Shown here piece by piece: positions 7,924 to 15,170 of a DNA stretch of 27,622 bases. Location of the stretch: positions 1-27,622 of the forward strand of contig JBEILF010000017.1 of assembly GCA_040379385.1 (NCBI GenBank). The letters are read 5' to 3'. How positions within the stretch are numbered: position 1 is the first letter of the stretch; every line of letters begins with the position of its first letter. Both the position numbers and the translations under genes were made by a program. Under the pieces are notes generated by a model. The model had not been told where the DNA came from. It did not search any database and saw only the letters and a program-made list of their open reading frames with translations. Source of the DNA: UKL13-2 sp040379385 (GTDB lineage Bacteria; Pseudomonadota; Gammaproteobacteria; Burkholderiales; Usitatibacteraceae).

Positions 7924-8456
7924 CCGCAGTCGAAACGTTATCCTCGTTTGATGACAACGACCGGATGGCGCTTGCCGGACTGCTGCGGGACGCTGTCGAA
8001 AACGGTGCCTCCGTTGGCTACGTGATGCCGATTGATGAGGCAGACATTAGCGCTTTCTGGGCGGGCATCGCCAAGGATGTGGTTGAAGGTAGCCGGGCGC
8101 TTTTGGTTGTTCGACAGAGCGGACAGATTGTCGGCACAGTGCAGGTCGAATTCGCAGGTAAACCGAATGGGCACCACCGTGCGGAAATCCAAAAAATGTT
8201 GGTGCACTCCACTCAGCGCAGAAAAGGCCTGGGACGGCAATTGATGATAGCTGCCGAGGCATGCGCCGAGTCACGCGGTCGATCTCTGTTGGTACTAGAC
8301 ACCGAAACCGGCAGCGCCGGACAACATCTCTATTCCTCATTGGGGTTCATCGTGGCGGGGGAGATCCCCAAGTTCGCAATCGGTACCAATGGTGGCTGGA
8401 CATCTACAACATACATGTACAAGTTGCTTAGCGACCCATGCAACGCGAACTCTTGA
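7920..8456 (+). CDS. GNAT-family N-acetyltransferase embedded in the ligase operon
   Basis: A 178-residue protein with the GNAT fold. The acetyl-CoA pyrophosphate loop RRKGLG lies at 100-105 after strand EIQKMLVHS. The later strand LLVLDTETG (123-131), the helix with Y138 and the C-terminal strand TTYMYKLL are all in order. Central segments ALLVVRQSGQIVGTVQV and the loop before motif A are ordinary for single-domain GNATs of unknown substrate. It starts with a four-base overlap with the lipoprotein stop and ends with a 19-base overlap into the ligase gene, so all three are probably translated as a unit. The E. coli ygiBC and yjfMC sets do not have this gene as far as I remember. The substrate could be a polyamine, an amino terminus or an unrelated small molecule; nothing in the sequence decides. 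Confidence 0.85.
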   Translation: MTAVETLSSFDDNDRMALAGLLRDAVENGASVGYVMPIDEADISAFWAGIAKDVVEGSRALLVVRQSGQIVGTVQVEFAGKPNGHHRAEIQKMLVHSTQRRKGLGRQLMIAAEACAESRGRSLLVLDTETGSAGQHLYSSLGFIVAGEIPKFAIGTNGGWTSTTYMYKLLSDPCNANS

Positions 8457-9577
8457 TCCCTCGACCCGACTGGCCTCAAAAAATGGAAGAGGTGGGCTTT
8501 TCTTTTCATTCCATTGACGGGATTTACTGGGACGAGCGCGCCTGTTATCACCTCACCACGGGTGAAGTCGATATGCTCGAGTCGGTGACCAACGAATTGC
8601 ACCAGATGTGTATCGCTGCTGCGCAGCGCGTCATTGATCGTGAACTCTTTAACCAGTTCGCGATACCACCAGAGTTCGTGCCGGTGGTCGTTGATTCGTG
8701 GAATAACGACGAGCCGACCTTGTTCGGACGGTTCGATTTTTCGTGGGATGGAAAGTCGCCACCAAAGCTGCTCGAATACAACGCTGATACGCCGACATCT
8801 TTGATCGAAGCAAGCGTTGCACAGTGGTACTGGCTGCAAGATGTCAAGAAGGGCGCTGACCAGTTCAACAGTATTCATGAGCGCCTAATCACGCGCTGGC
8901 AGAAAATTTCCTCCGAGACGGGCACGACGAGTCTTCACATGGCGTGTGCCGGGCAAAGCGAAGAAGATATCGGCAATCTCGATTACATGTGTGACGTTGC
9001 GACTCAGGCGGGGCTCACTCCGCACTTCATCGACATCAATCAGCTCGGCTGGGATGCAGTCGGTAAACGTTTTGTCGATGACCGGGATAACGAGATCGCG
9101 GCATTGTTCAAACTCTATCCTTGGGAGTGGATGGCGCGTGAAGCGTTTGGGCGCAATATCGCGTCGTCAAGCACCAAATTCTTCGAGCCCGCTTGGAAAA
9201 TGTTGTTGTCCAACAAAGCCATCCTGCCAGTCTTGTGGGAGATGTTTCCTGATCATCCCAATTTGCTTCCCGCGTTTTTTACGCCGCAACAATTCAACGG
9301 TGACTTTGTCAAAAAACCATTGTTGTCACGCGAAGGTGCCAATATCGACATTCACGCCGCAAGCGGGGAGGTGTCGACTGGCGGCGAATATGGCGAAGAA
9401 GGGTACGTTTACCAGGCCCATCATCCGTTGCCAAACTTTGCGGTTAACCGGGAGAACAACTATATGGTCGTCGGGAGCTGGATCATCGGCGACGAAGCGG
9501 CTGGTATCGGTATCCGCGAAGACGAGTCGCCGATTACCAAAAACACTAGCCGATTTGTACCGCATTATTTTGTCTGA
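8438..9577 (+). CDS. yjfC: Glutathionylspermidine synthase-like ATP-grasp ligase (YjfC/YgiC type)
   Basis: A 379-residue protein of the GSP-synthase domain family, an ATP-grasp ligase that forms an amide bond through an acyl phosphate. It has only the synthetase part; the N-terminal amidase domain of E. coli Gss is absent, as in YgiC and YjfC. Visible motifs are FGRFDFSWDG with R98 and D100, LLEYNADTPTS with E113 and N115 (the glutathione/Mg site in Gss), FKLYPWEWM (224-232), FVKKPLLSREGANI (290-303, the ATP-grasp lysine region) and GIGIREDESPITKNTSRF (356-373). All key residues seem present, so it is likely active. E. coli YgiC and YjfC are reported, from memory, to join spermidine to peptides rather than to glutathione. 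No ribosome site is seen; the 19-base overlap with the GNAT gene suggests coupling. Confidence 0.92.
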   Translation: MQRELLIPRPDWPQKMEEVGFSFHSIDGIYWDERACYHLTTGEVDMLESVTNELHQMCIAAAQRVIDRELFNQFAIPPEFVPVVVDSWNNDEPTLFGRFDFSWDGKSPPKLLEYNADTPTSLIEASVAQWYWLQDVKKGADQFNSIHERLITRWQKISSETGTTSLHMACAGQSEEDIGNLDYMCDVATQAGLTPHFIDINQLGWDAVGKRFVDDRDNEIAALFKLYPWEWMAREAFGRNIASSSTKFFEPAWKMLLSNKAILPVLWEMFPDHPNLLPAFFTPQQFNGDFVKKPLLSREGANIDIHAASGEVSTGGEYGEEGYVYQAHHPLPNFAVNRENNYMVVGSWIIGDEAAGIGIREDESPITKNTSRFVPHYFV

Positions 9578-9605
9578 ACGAGTTTTTGAAATTTGAGGGG
9601 TTGCT

Positions 9606-10022
9606 ATGGCGCGTTATCAATTGCTGGAATCGTTTGCTGGATTCGATGACTTTCTGGTCTATCTCGGCATCGCAGCGGTCTTGCTCGCGGTGTTTGTGTC
9701 CGTCTACGTACGTATCACCCCTTATCGCGAAATTGCGCTGATTCGCGACGGCAATATGGCGGCTGCATTCAGCCTTTCGGGAACCATCTTCGGTATGGTG
9801 CTGCCGCTTTCTTCGGCGGTGAAAAACAGTATCAACCTGATTGATCTTGCAGTCTGGTGCACCATTGCCCTGGCGGTGCAACTCATCGTCTTTGTTGTTG
9901 CGCGCATTGCGCTGCCGAATATCGTTCAAGACATCCCGGCGGGCAAACAAGCTTCTGGAATTTTCTTGGGCGCGATCTCGTTCGCCGCCGGCCTGCTAAA
10001 TGCTGCGGCGATGAGTTACTAG
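9606..10022 (+). CDS. yjfL: DUF350 inner-membrane protein (YjfL type)
   Basis: A 138-residue protein with four predicted membrane helices, at about 16-36, 52-70, 79-99 and 116-136. The conserved cytoplasmic loop TPYREIALIRDGNMAAA (38-54) between helices 1 and 2 is the hallmark of DUF350, and helix 2 with LSGTIFGMVLPL fits too. A strong ribosome site GAGGGG (9595-9600) lies five bases before the ATG. It follows the ligase gene by 28 bases. Association of DUF350 with DUF1190 and a GSP-synthase-like ligase is the E. coli yjfLMC arrangement. Its molecular role is unknown. Its TAG stop interlocks with the stop of the convergent phosphatase gene. Confidence 0.9.
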   Translation: MARYQLLESFAGFDDFLVYLGIAAVLLAVFVSVYVRITPYREIALIRDGNMAAAFSLSGTIFGMVLPLSSAVKNSINLIDLAVWCTIALAVQLIVFVVARIALPNIVQDIPAGKQASGIFLGAISFAAGLLNAAAMSY

Positions 10023-10846
10023 TAATGTATCCTCACCCAGCCCTTCCACTCATCGAATAACCTTGGGTGGCGTGCAGCGACGACGGATTGTTCCCACATG
10101 GCGTCGGCGTCGTGGGTGCGCCAGTAGTCATCGTGGTTCAATGTGGCGATGCACCCGCCCGCTTCTTCGAGGATCAGTGCCCCGGCGGCGTAGTCCCACG
10201 GTCGTTCGCCCGCATGCAGAAAAATATCGACTCGCCCCGCCGCAAGATGACACCACTGTAAAACGGAAGCGCCACTTTGCCGAACTTTTCGGCAGGGCGA
10301 CTTTGCGCGCAAGGCAGACTGTAGGCGACCGAGTCGTTTGACGTGGCCAATCTCGAGATGAGCTTCGCCCAGACGTACTGCCGACTGTGGTTTGAGCCTG
10401 CGCGCCACGCCGGATTTCTCGATAACTATCGCACCGCAGTTTTGCGCTGCAAAGAAAAGTTCATCGAGGTTCGGATCGTAGACCAAACCAAGCACACTTC
10501 GGCGTCGATGCATGAGCGCGACGGAGATACCAAAGTACTTTCTGCCCGCCGCAAAATTGACCGTGCCATCCAAGGGGTCAACACACCAAAACCATTCCGC
10601 ATGTCGCCAGATGTGCTGCTGCTCCGTCGGGTCCATCTCCTCACCGAGCACAGGATAATTGGCAATCTGCGGCAGCGCAGTCGCAAGTGCCGCTTCGACG
10701 GCGCGATCAGCTGCGGTCACCACTGTGCCATCGTGTTTCTTCTCTGCCGCGACCCTTTGAAAACGCGGCATCAATTCGCTTGCAGACACCTCGCGCACTA
10801 AAAGTGCGGTAGGTTCAATCAGGGACGAAAATGCAAACCCCAGCAT
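10019..10846 (-). CDS. Inositol-monophosphatase-family phosphatase (possible histidinol phosphatase HisN)
   Basis: A Mg-dependent phosphatase of the IMPase fold. The metal-binding motifs are GEE (68-70), CVDPLDGTVNF (88-98) and RPWDYAAGALILEEAGG (215-231), and the N-terminal HDGTVVTAADRAVE segment (38-51) is also typical. With the ATG at 10846 the protein has 275 residues, a normal family length. The frame is open to 10924 and an ATG at 10867 is an alternative; no candidate has a good ribosome site. The family dephosphorylates inositol-1-phosphate, histidinol phosphate, fructose bisphosphate or PAP, and the sequence does not separate these clearly. It is transcribed towards the DUF350 gene and divergently from rsmE. 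Confidence 0.85.
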   Translation of the reverse strand: MLGFAFSSLIEPTALLVREVSASELMPRFQRVAAEKKHDGTVVTAADRAVEAALATALPQIANYPVLGEEMDPTEQQHIWRHAEWFWCVDPLDGTVNFAAGRKYFGISVALMHRRRSVLGLVYDPNLDELFFAAQNCGAIVIEKSGVARRLKPQSAVRLGEAHLEIGHVKRLGRLQSALRAKSPCRKVRQSGASVLQWCHLAAGRVDIFLHAGERPWDYAAGALILEEAGGCIATLNHDDYWRTHDADAMWEQSVVAARHPRLFDEWKGWVRIHY

Positions 10847-10932
10847 TGGCGGGGTGTTTGACGGCATTTGGGTCGGCGAGGCCGTCTGAAGGTGAGTTTG
10901 TGCAGAAATGCGGAGAGGCGGCATGGAGGCGC

Positions 10933-10938
10933 TATGAT
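10933..10938 (+). promoter_or_regulatory. Possible -10 element of rsmE
   Basis: TATGAT (five of six to consensus) is 30 bases before the rsmE ATG, a sensible promoter distance. No -35 match is present at 16-18 bases upstream, so this is a weak call. Confidence 0.25.
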
Positions 10939-10968
10939 ACTCGCCAGCCCAAGTTTCGATTCACCTAC

Positions 10969-11727
10969 ATGCCGCCACGTTTCTTTTCTTCCGCGCCATT
11001 GCCACGCGCCAATTTCCCGCTGACCTACACACTCGATGCTGCTGCCGCGCAGCATATCCGGGTGCTGCGTTTATCAGTCGGCGAGGCGCTGACGCTGTTT
11101 GACGGTGCAGCCAGTGAGCCGTATGGAGAAGCCGCAGCGGTCATCACTGCCATCGACAAGAAATCGGTGGTGGTTGAAATCTCGATGTGGCGCTCGCGCT
11201 CGACCGAATCGCCGGTTGATGTTTCGCTCATCCAGGCGCTGGCCGTTGGCGACAAGATGGATTTCATCGTACAAAAGGCGGTGGAACTGGGTGCCACCGA
11301 AATCGTGCCACTGCGCGCGGCGAGGGCCACATTGAAGTTAGACGCCGCGCGTGCGGAGAAGCGTGTGGCGCACTGGAATGCGGTGGCAATATCCGCTTGT
11401 GAGCAGTGCGGGCGAAACCGTGTGCCGGGTGTTAGCGATGCCCGCTCACTCGAGGATGCGCTCGCCAGGGCCGGCGAACAAGGGCGGCGTACGGCCATCT
11501 TGCACCCTGAGGGGGAAATCCCACTTTTGAGCTGGGCGGCACGAGAGCCAAGCGTACCGCTCTCCCTGCTGGTTGGCCCGGAGGGCGGATTTACTGATCA
11601 TGAAATCGCGCAGGCCGTTGCGCTCGGCGCGACTAAAGTCACCCTCGGACCACGCGTGTTGCGCACAGAGACGGCGGGGCTCGCGGCACTCGCCGCAATT
11701 CAGGCCATATTGGGTGACCTTCGCTGA
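10969..11727 (+). CDS. rsmE: 16S rRNA (uracil-1498-N3)-methyltransferase
   Basis: RsmE methylates N3 of U1498 in helix 44 of 16S rRNA in the assembled small subunit, using AdoMet. The 252-residue product matches E. coli RsmE in length (243). It has an N-terminal PUA-like domain (about 1-75, with HIRVLRLSVGEALTLFDG) and a C-terminal SPOUT knot with KAVELGATEIVPL (103-115), EQCGR (145-149), LLVGPEGGF (200-208) and LGPRVLRTETAGLAAL (226-241), the knot signature. The frame is open from 10831, but the ATG at 10969 was chosen because the protein then begins MPPRFF and aligns with the family. It is followed by a hairpin terminator, so it appears to be transcribed alone. Confidence 0.93.
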   Translation: MPPRFFSSAPLPRANFPLTYTLDAAAAQHIRVLRLSVGEALTLFDGAASEPYGEAAAVITAIDKKSVVVEISMWRSRSTESPVDVSLIQALAVGDKMDFIVQKAVELGATEIVPLRAARATLKLDAARAEKRVAHWNAVAISACEQCGRNRVPGVSDARSLEDALARAGEQGRRTAILHPEGEIPLLSWAAREPSVPLSLLVGPEGGFTDHEIAQAVALGATKVTLGPRVLRTETAGLAALAAIQAILGDLR

Positions 11728-11759
11728 TAGAATTTGTCCCTGCTTTGCGGTTTGTTGTC

Positions 11760-11789
11760 AAAAATCGCATGGCTTTGCCATCGATTTTT
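11760..11789 (+). terminator. Rho-independent terminator after rsmE
   Basis: The stem TCG-(C)-ATGGC / GCCAT-CGA has a TTT loop and a single bulged C at 11768. It is flanked by AAAAA (11760-11764) and TTTTT (11785-11789), which extend the pairing. It lies 32 bases after the rsmE stop and could act in both directions. Confidence 0.75.
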
Positions 11790-11803
11790 ACCTGACTGAA
11801 TCG

Positions 11804-11829
11804 CTTGAAAGTCGCTTTGTACTTTCAAG
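11804..11829. repeat. Perfect 9-base inverted repeat just upstream of argA
   Basis: CTTGAAAGT (11804-11812) and ACTTTCAAG (11821-11829) are exact reverse complements separated by eight bases. The repeat ends eleven bases before the chosen argA ATG at 11841. It may be an operator or an RNA hairpin in the argA leader. It does not match the ARG-box pattern, whose half-sites lie much closer together. Confidence 0.6.
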
Positions 11830-11840
11830 CGTACACATAT

Positions 11841-13166
11841 ATGGCCCGCAGCGACAATAAAAAACTCGAAGCATTTGTGAAGTGGTTCCGCTCGGCCACA
11901 CCGTTTATCCATGAATTCGGCGAACGCACCATCGTTATCGCCTTCGGCGGCGAGGTGCTCACCGATGGCGATATGATGCAGCTCGCCCACGATATCAATG
12001 TGCTGGTGAGTCTGGAGATTCGCGTCGTGCTGGTACACGGGACACGACCGCAGATTGAAGAACAGCTCAAACAGCACGGCGTGCAGTCAAAGTACGCGGA
12101 AGGACGCCGCATCACGGACGCAGATGGATTGAGGTGTGTCAAAGAAGCCAACGGCATCGCGCGTATGGAGATTGAAGCCACACTTTCTACCGAACTTGCA
12201 AATTCACCGATGGCGGGTGCGGATATTCGAGTGTCATCGGGCAACTTCATTACGGCCAAACCCTTTGGTGTGCGTAATGGTGTGGACTTCATCCATACCG
12301 GCGAAGTACGCAAAGTCGATGTCGAAGGTATTACGCGCCGCCTAGATGATGATGAGGTGGTGTTGCTCTCCCCAATTGGCTTTTCTCCGACGGGCGATAT
12401 TTTTAACCTCACACTGGAAGACGTTGCCACCTCGGTTGCGATCGCGATGAAAGCGGAGAAGCTGATATTCCTCACTGAGACAATGGGCGCGACAGACTCA
12501 CGTAATAAATTGGTTGGTGAAGCCACGGCGCTTGAGGCGCAAGAGTTGCTCGGCAATACGCAACAAGCTGAAGATATTCGTTATTACCTTCCTGCCGCGA
12601 TTCGTGCGGTGCGCGAGGGCGTCAAACGCGCTCATTTAATTTCCCGCCATGTCGATGGCGCGCTGTTGATTGAATTGTTTACTCACCATGGTATCGGCAC
12701 GATGGTGGTGTTGGAATCACCCGACAAGTTACGCAACGCCACGCTGAATGATGTTGATGGAATCCTTGCGCTGATTGATCCACTCGCTGAGCGCGGCATT
12801 CTGGTGGCACGTTCGCGCGAATCGATCGAAAAAGAAATTGACCGGTTTGTTGTTCTCGCGCACGAGGATGAAGTGATTGGTTGTGCGGCGATGAACCCGT
12901 ACCAAAGTGAAAAATTAGCCGAGCTCGCATGTCTCGCCGTGAATCCGTTTTATCGTGACGGTGGGCGCGGCGAACGCATCTTGGCGCATATTGAAAAACG
13001 CGCCAAAGACCGTAACTTCAAGACACTATTTGTGCTTTCCACACAAACGACGCAATGGTTTGTCGAACGTGGCTTTGCGGAGGCAGACGTTAACGCACTG
13101 CCTGCCGAGCGCCGCGAAAAGTACAACCACGAACGTAATTCTAAGGTTTACACTAAAGCGTTGTAG
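11841..13166 (+). CDS. argA: Amino-acid N-acetyltransferase (N-acetylglutamate synthase)
   Basis: ArgA acetylates glutamate with acetyl-CoA, the first step of arginine synthesis. The 441-residue product has the classic fused layout: an amino-acid-kinase-like domain (about 10-285, with IVIAFGGEVLTDGD and VVLVHGTRPQIEEQL near the N-terminus), which binds arginine for feedback inhibition, and a C-terminal GNAT domain (about 295-441). The GNAT part has IGCAAMNPY and LAVNPFYRDGGRGERI, where the acetyl-CoA loop is present as DGGRGE. E. coli ArgA has 443 residues. The ATG at 11841 was preferred over the TTG at 11805 because it gives the family length and start (MARSDNKKLEAFVKWF); neither has a strong ribosome site, and the TTG lies inside an inverted repeat. 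yggX follows after 30 bases and may be co-transcribed. Confidence 0.94.
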   Translation: MARSDNKKLEAFVKWFRSATPFIHEFGERTIVIAFGGEVLTDGDMMQLAHDINVLVSLEIRVVLVHGTRPQIEEQLKQHGVQSKYAEGRRITDADGLRCVKEANGIARMEIEATLSTELANSPMAGADIRVSSGNFITAKPFGVRNGVDFIHTGEVRKVDVEGITRRLDDDEVVLLSPIGFSPTGDIFNLTLEDVATSVAIAMKAEKLIFLTETMGATDSRNKLVGEATALEAQELLGNTQQAEDIRYYLPAAIRAVREGVKRAHLISRHVDGALLIELFTHHGIGTMVVLESPDKLRNATLNDVDGILALIDPLAERGILVARSRESIEKEIDRFVVLAHEDEVIGCAAMNPYQSEKLAELACLAVNPFYRDGGRGERILAHIEKRAKDRNFKTLFVLSTQTTQWFVERGFAEADVNALPAERREKYNHERNSKVYTKAL

Positions 13167-13196
13167 GCCATCAGATACCCCAAAGAAGGAAGCCGT

Positions 13197-13469
13197 ATGT
13201 CTCGCATGATCCAATGTATCAAGTTAAAAACCGAAGCCGAAGGCCTCGACTTCCCGCCGTACCCGGGCCCGATTGGCAAACGTATCTATGAAGAAGTTTC
13301 CAAGACCGCATGGAAAGGCTGGCTGGAGGACCAAAAACGGCTGGTTAATGAGAACCGCCTCAACCTCGCTGACCAGAAGGCGCGCAAGTACTTGGAAGAA
13401 CAAATGATGCGACACTTCTTCGGCGATGGTGCCGATCAGGCGAGTGGTTACGTGCCGCCAGCGGCCTAA
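13197..13469 (+). CDS. yggX: Probable Fe(2+)-trafficking / oxidative damage protection protein
   Basis: A 90-residue YggX family protein. The signature runs from the start: MIQCIKL (4-10, with the conserved cysteine), GLDFPPYPGPIGKRI and the Trp/Lys segment AWKGWLEDQKRLVNENRLNL. E. coli YggX has 91 residues; it helps protect iron-sulfur clusters from superoxide and has been proposed to handle labile iron. A clear ribosome site AAGGAAG precedes the ATG by about five bases. It lies 30 bases after argA on the same strand and is closed by a strong hairpin. Confidence 0.95.
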   Translation: MSRMIQCIKLKTEAEGLDFPPYPGPIGKRIYEEVSKTAWKGWLEDQKRLVNENRLNLADQKARKYLEEQMMRHFFGDGADQASGYVPPAA

Positions 13470-13479
13470 AATTTGACGT

Positions 13480-13514
13480 AAAAACGCCGCTAGGACAGCG
13501 GCGATGTTGTTTTT
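13480..13514. terminator. Bidirectional terminator between yggX and phoU
   Basis: CGCCGCT (13485-13491) pairs perfectly with AGCGGCG (13497-13503) around a five-base loop. AAAAA (13480-13484) directly abuts the stem on the left, giving U5 for the leftward phoU transcript. TTTTT at 13510-13514, six bases after the stem, serves yggX. The two genes converge here. Confidence 0.85.
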
Positions 13515-13529
13515 AGATCTGTCTGCGGC

Positions 13530-14240
13530 TCAGTCTGCCGATGTTGCGACCTTCACCAATTCTTCAGCGGTGATGTGGCGGACGTCTTTGCCCTTGACCA
13601 AATACACAACGTATTCGCTCATGTTCTTGGCGTGGTCGCCGATGCGCTCGATCGCCTTGGCGATAAACAAAATATCGATCGAGGCTGAAATGGTGCGCGG
13701 ATCTTCCATCATGAATGTCATCAACTGGCGCAGGATAGCGCGGAAGCGCGCATCCACTTCCGCGTCTTGCTGTACCACTTTGGCTGCACCCGAAACATCC
13801 AGACGCGCAAACGCATCAAGAGATGTCTTGATCATGTCGAGCGTAATGTTGCAGGCATAACGAATATCGGCGAGCTGATGATTGAATCGCGCGCCGGACT
13901 GATGCAGTTGTTTTGCCATACGCGCAATCTTTTGCGCTTCGTCGCCGATACGCTCTAAATCGGTGATGGTCTTGACCACCGCCATGACCATTCGCAAATC
14001 GGACGCGGTTGGCTGCCGTCGGGCGATGATGTGTGTGCAATCGTCGTCAATCCCGACCTCCATTGCATTGACACGATGATCATCGGCAATCACTTGATCC
14101 GCTAGCGCGATGTCACCGTAGGCCAAGACTTCCATCGCGCGCGTGATTTGCTGCTCGACCAAGCCTCCCATTTGTAGCACTCGCGAGCGAAGGCCTTCGA
14201 GTTCAGCATCAAATCGTTTGGAAATGTGTTCGTTTCCCAT
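13530..14240 (-). CDS. phoU: Phosphate-specific transport system accessory protein PhoU
   Basis: PhoU links the Pst phosphate transporter to the sensor PhoR and keeps the Pho regulon off when phosphate is ample. The 236-residue helical protein has the two PhoU repeats, visible as LRMVMAVVKTITDLERIGDEA in the first half and IDILFIAKAIERIGDHAKN in the second; the two ERIGD metal-binding motifs are both intact. The frame is open to a TTG at 14258, but the ATG at 14240 gives the usual start (MGNEHISKRFDAELEGL). No pst or phoBR genes are in the window, so phoU stands apart from its usual partners here. A Pho box lies about 100 bases upstream, and a strong hairpin follows the stop. Confidence 0.95.
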   Translation of the reverse strand: MGNEHISKRFDAELEGLRSRVLQMGGLVEQQITRAMEVLAYGDIALADQVIADDHRVNAMEVGIDDDCTHIIARRQPTASDLRMVMAVVKTITDLERIGDEAQKIARMAKQLHQSGARFNHQLADIRYACNITLDMIKTSLDAFARLDVSGAAKVVQQDAEVDARFRAILRQLMTFMMEDPRTISASIDILFIAKAIERIGDHAKNMSEYVVYLVKGKDVRHITAEELVKVATSAD

Positions 14241-14318
14241 TACATTTTCTTTCAGCAAGTGACGTCTGGATCGGCTGAGGGTGCATTCCTCACAACGTCG
14301 GATATCATTAATTTTACG

Positions 14319-14352
14319 AGTCTAGGCGCGTAATGTGACGAAAAAGTGACAA
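14319..14352 (-). promoter_or_regulatory. Pho box and -10 element upstream of phoU
   Basis: On the minus strand TTGTCAC-TTTT-TCGTCAC (14352 to 14335) forms two 7-base direct repeats with a 4-base spacer, exactly the PhoB box layout (CTGTCAT repeats). Ten bases later is TAGACT (14324 to 14319), a four-of-six -10. The same ten-base gap is found at the E. coli phoA promoter as I remember it. In such promoters the box replaces the -35. The leader to the phoU ATG would be about 70 bases. Confidence 0.7.
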
Positions 14353-14393
14353 TCAAGGCCCAATCGTCGGGGTGGTTACCCCTTTCAGAGGCG

Positions 14394-15089
14394 CTAACGG
14401 GTGCGTTTTTCCACGCCGTCCGTAGTGGCCAACAGCAGCACGTCTGCACATCGGCGCGCAAAAACACCATTGGTGACAACACCCGGAATCTGATTGATCT
14501 CCGTTTCGAGCAGCGGTGGATTGACGATGCTAAGGCCGTGAACGTCAAGAATCCAGTTGCCGTTGTCTGTGACCACTGCGCGCATTTGTCCATCAACCTC
14601 CCGCATACGCCACGCGGGGTGGCCACCGAGTTTAACCAGTTCGCGTGCGACATAGCTACGCGCCATCGGGATCACTTCCACCGGTAGAGGGAACTTGCCC
14701 AATATGTCTACCAGCTTGGATTGGTCAGCAACACAAACAAATTTGTCCGACGCTGCGGCGACAACTTTCTCACGCGTCAATGCTGCACCCCCACCTTTGA
14801 TCATGGCCAGATGCTTGGTGACTTCGTCCGCACCGTCGACATAAACGGCGATTGGTCCGGCATCGTTGAGTGCCATGACGTCGATCCCGCCTGCTTTAAG
14901 CCGCGCAGTGGAGGCATCTGAGCTGGAAACCGCTGCCTTGACCCGGTCGCGCACTTTGATCAGCTCATCGATGAAGAAATTGACGGTGGAGCCGGTACCG
15001 ACGCCGATGATAGCGTTGTCCGGCACATAAGCCATGGCGGCTTTGGCGGCTGTAGCCTTGAGGGCATTTTGATCCGGTTTTGTGCTCAT
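14394..15089 (-). CDS. rpiA: Ribose-5-phosphate isomerase A
   Basis: RpiA interconverts ribose-5-phosphate and ribulose-5-phosphate in the pentose phosphate pathway. The 231-residue protein has the family motifs GVGTGSTVNFFI (29-40), SSSDAST (55-61), VDGADEV (84-90, catalytic Asp residues) and MIKGGGAALTREKVVA (96-111, with the catalytic Glu and the phosphate-binding Lys). The length is close to E. coli RpiA (219). The ATG at 15089 gives MSTKPDQNALKATAAKAA, a normal start; no clear ribosome site is seen. It is divergent from ilvA, with about 80 bases between start codons. phoU lies downstream but has its own promoter. Confidence 0.96.
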   Translation of the reverse strand: MSTKPDQNALKATAAKAAMAYVPDNAIIGVGTGSTVNFFIDELIKVRDRVKAAVSSSDASTARLKAGGIDVMALNDAGPIAVYVDGADEVTKHLAMIKGGGAALTREKVVAAASDKFVCVADQSKLVDILGKFPLPVEVIPMARSYVARELVKLGGHPAWRMREVDGQMRAVVTDNGNWILDVHGLSIVNPPLLETEINQIPGVVTNGVFARRCADVLLLATTDGVEKRTR

Positions 15090-15170
15090 GCGGGCGTCCG
15101 AGTGGGAGGAACAGTGAAATTCTTGCTACATTGTCTATTGTTCCAGAAAAACACCGAGAAGCGCGACGTG

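Noticed and set aside
10881..10890. GCCGTCTGAA, identical to the Neisseria DNA uptake sequence core
   Set aside because: I noticed only one copy in the window, not in a terminator hairpin as is common in Neisseriaceae. A chance match is likely.
14369..14382. GGGGT-GGTT-ACCCC hairpin after rpiA
   Set aside because: The stem is only five pairs and no T-run follows on the rpiA strand, so I do not call it a terminator.
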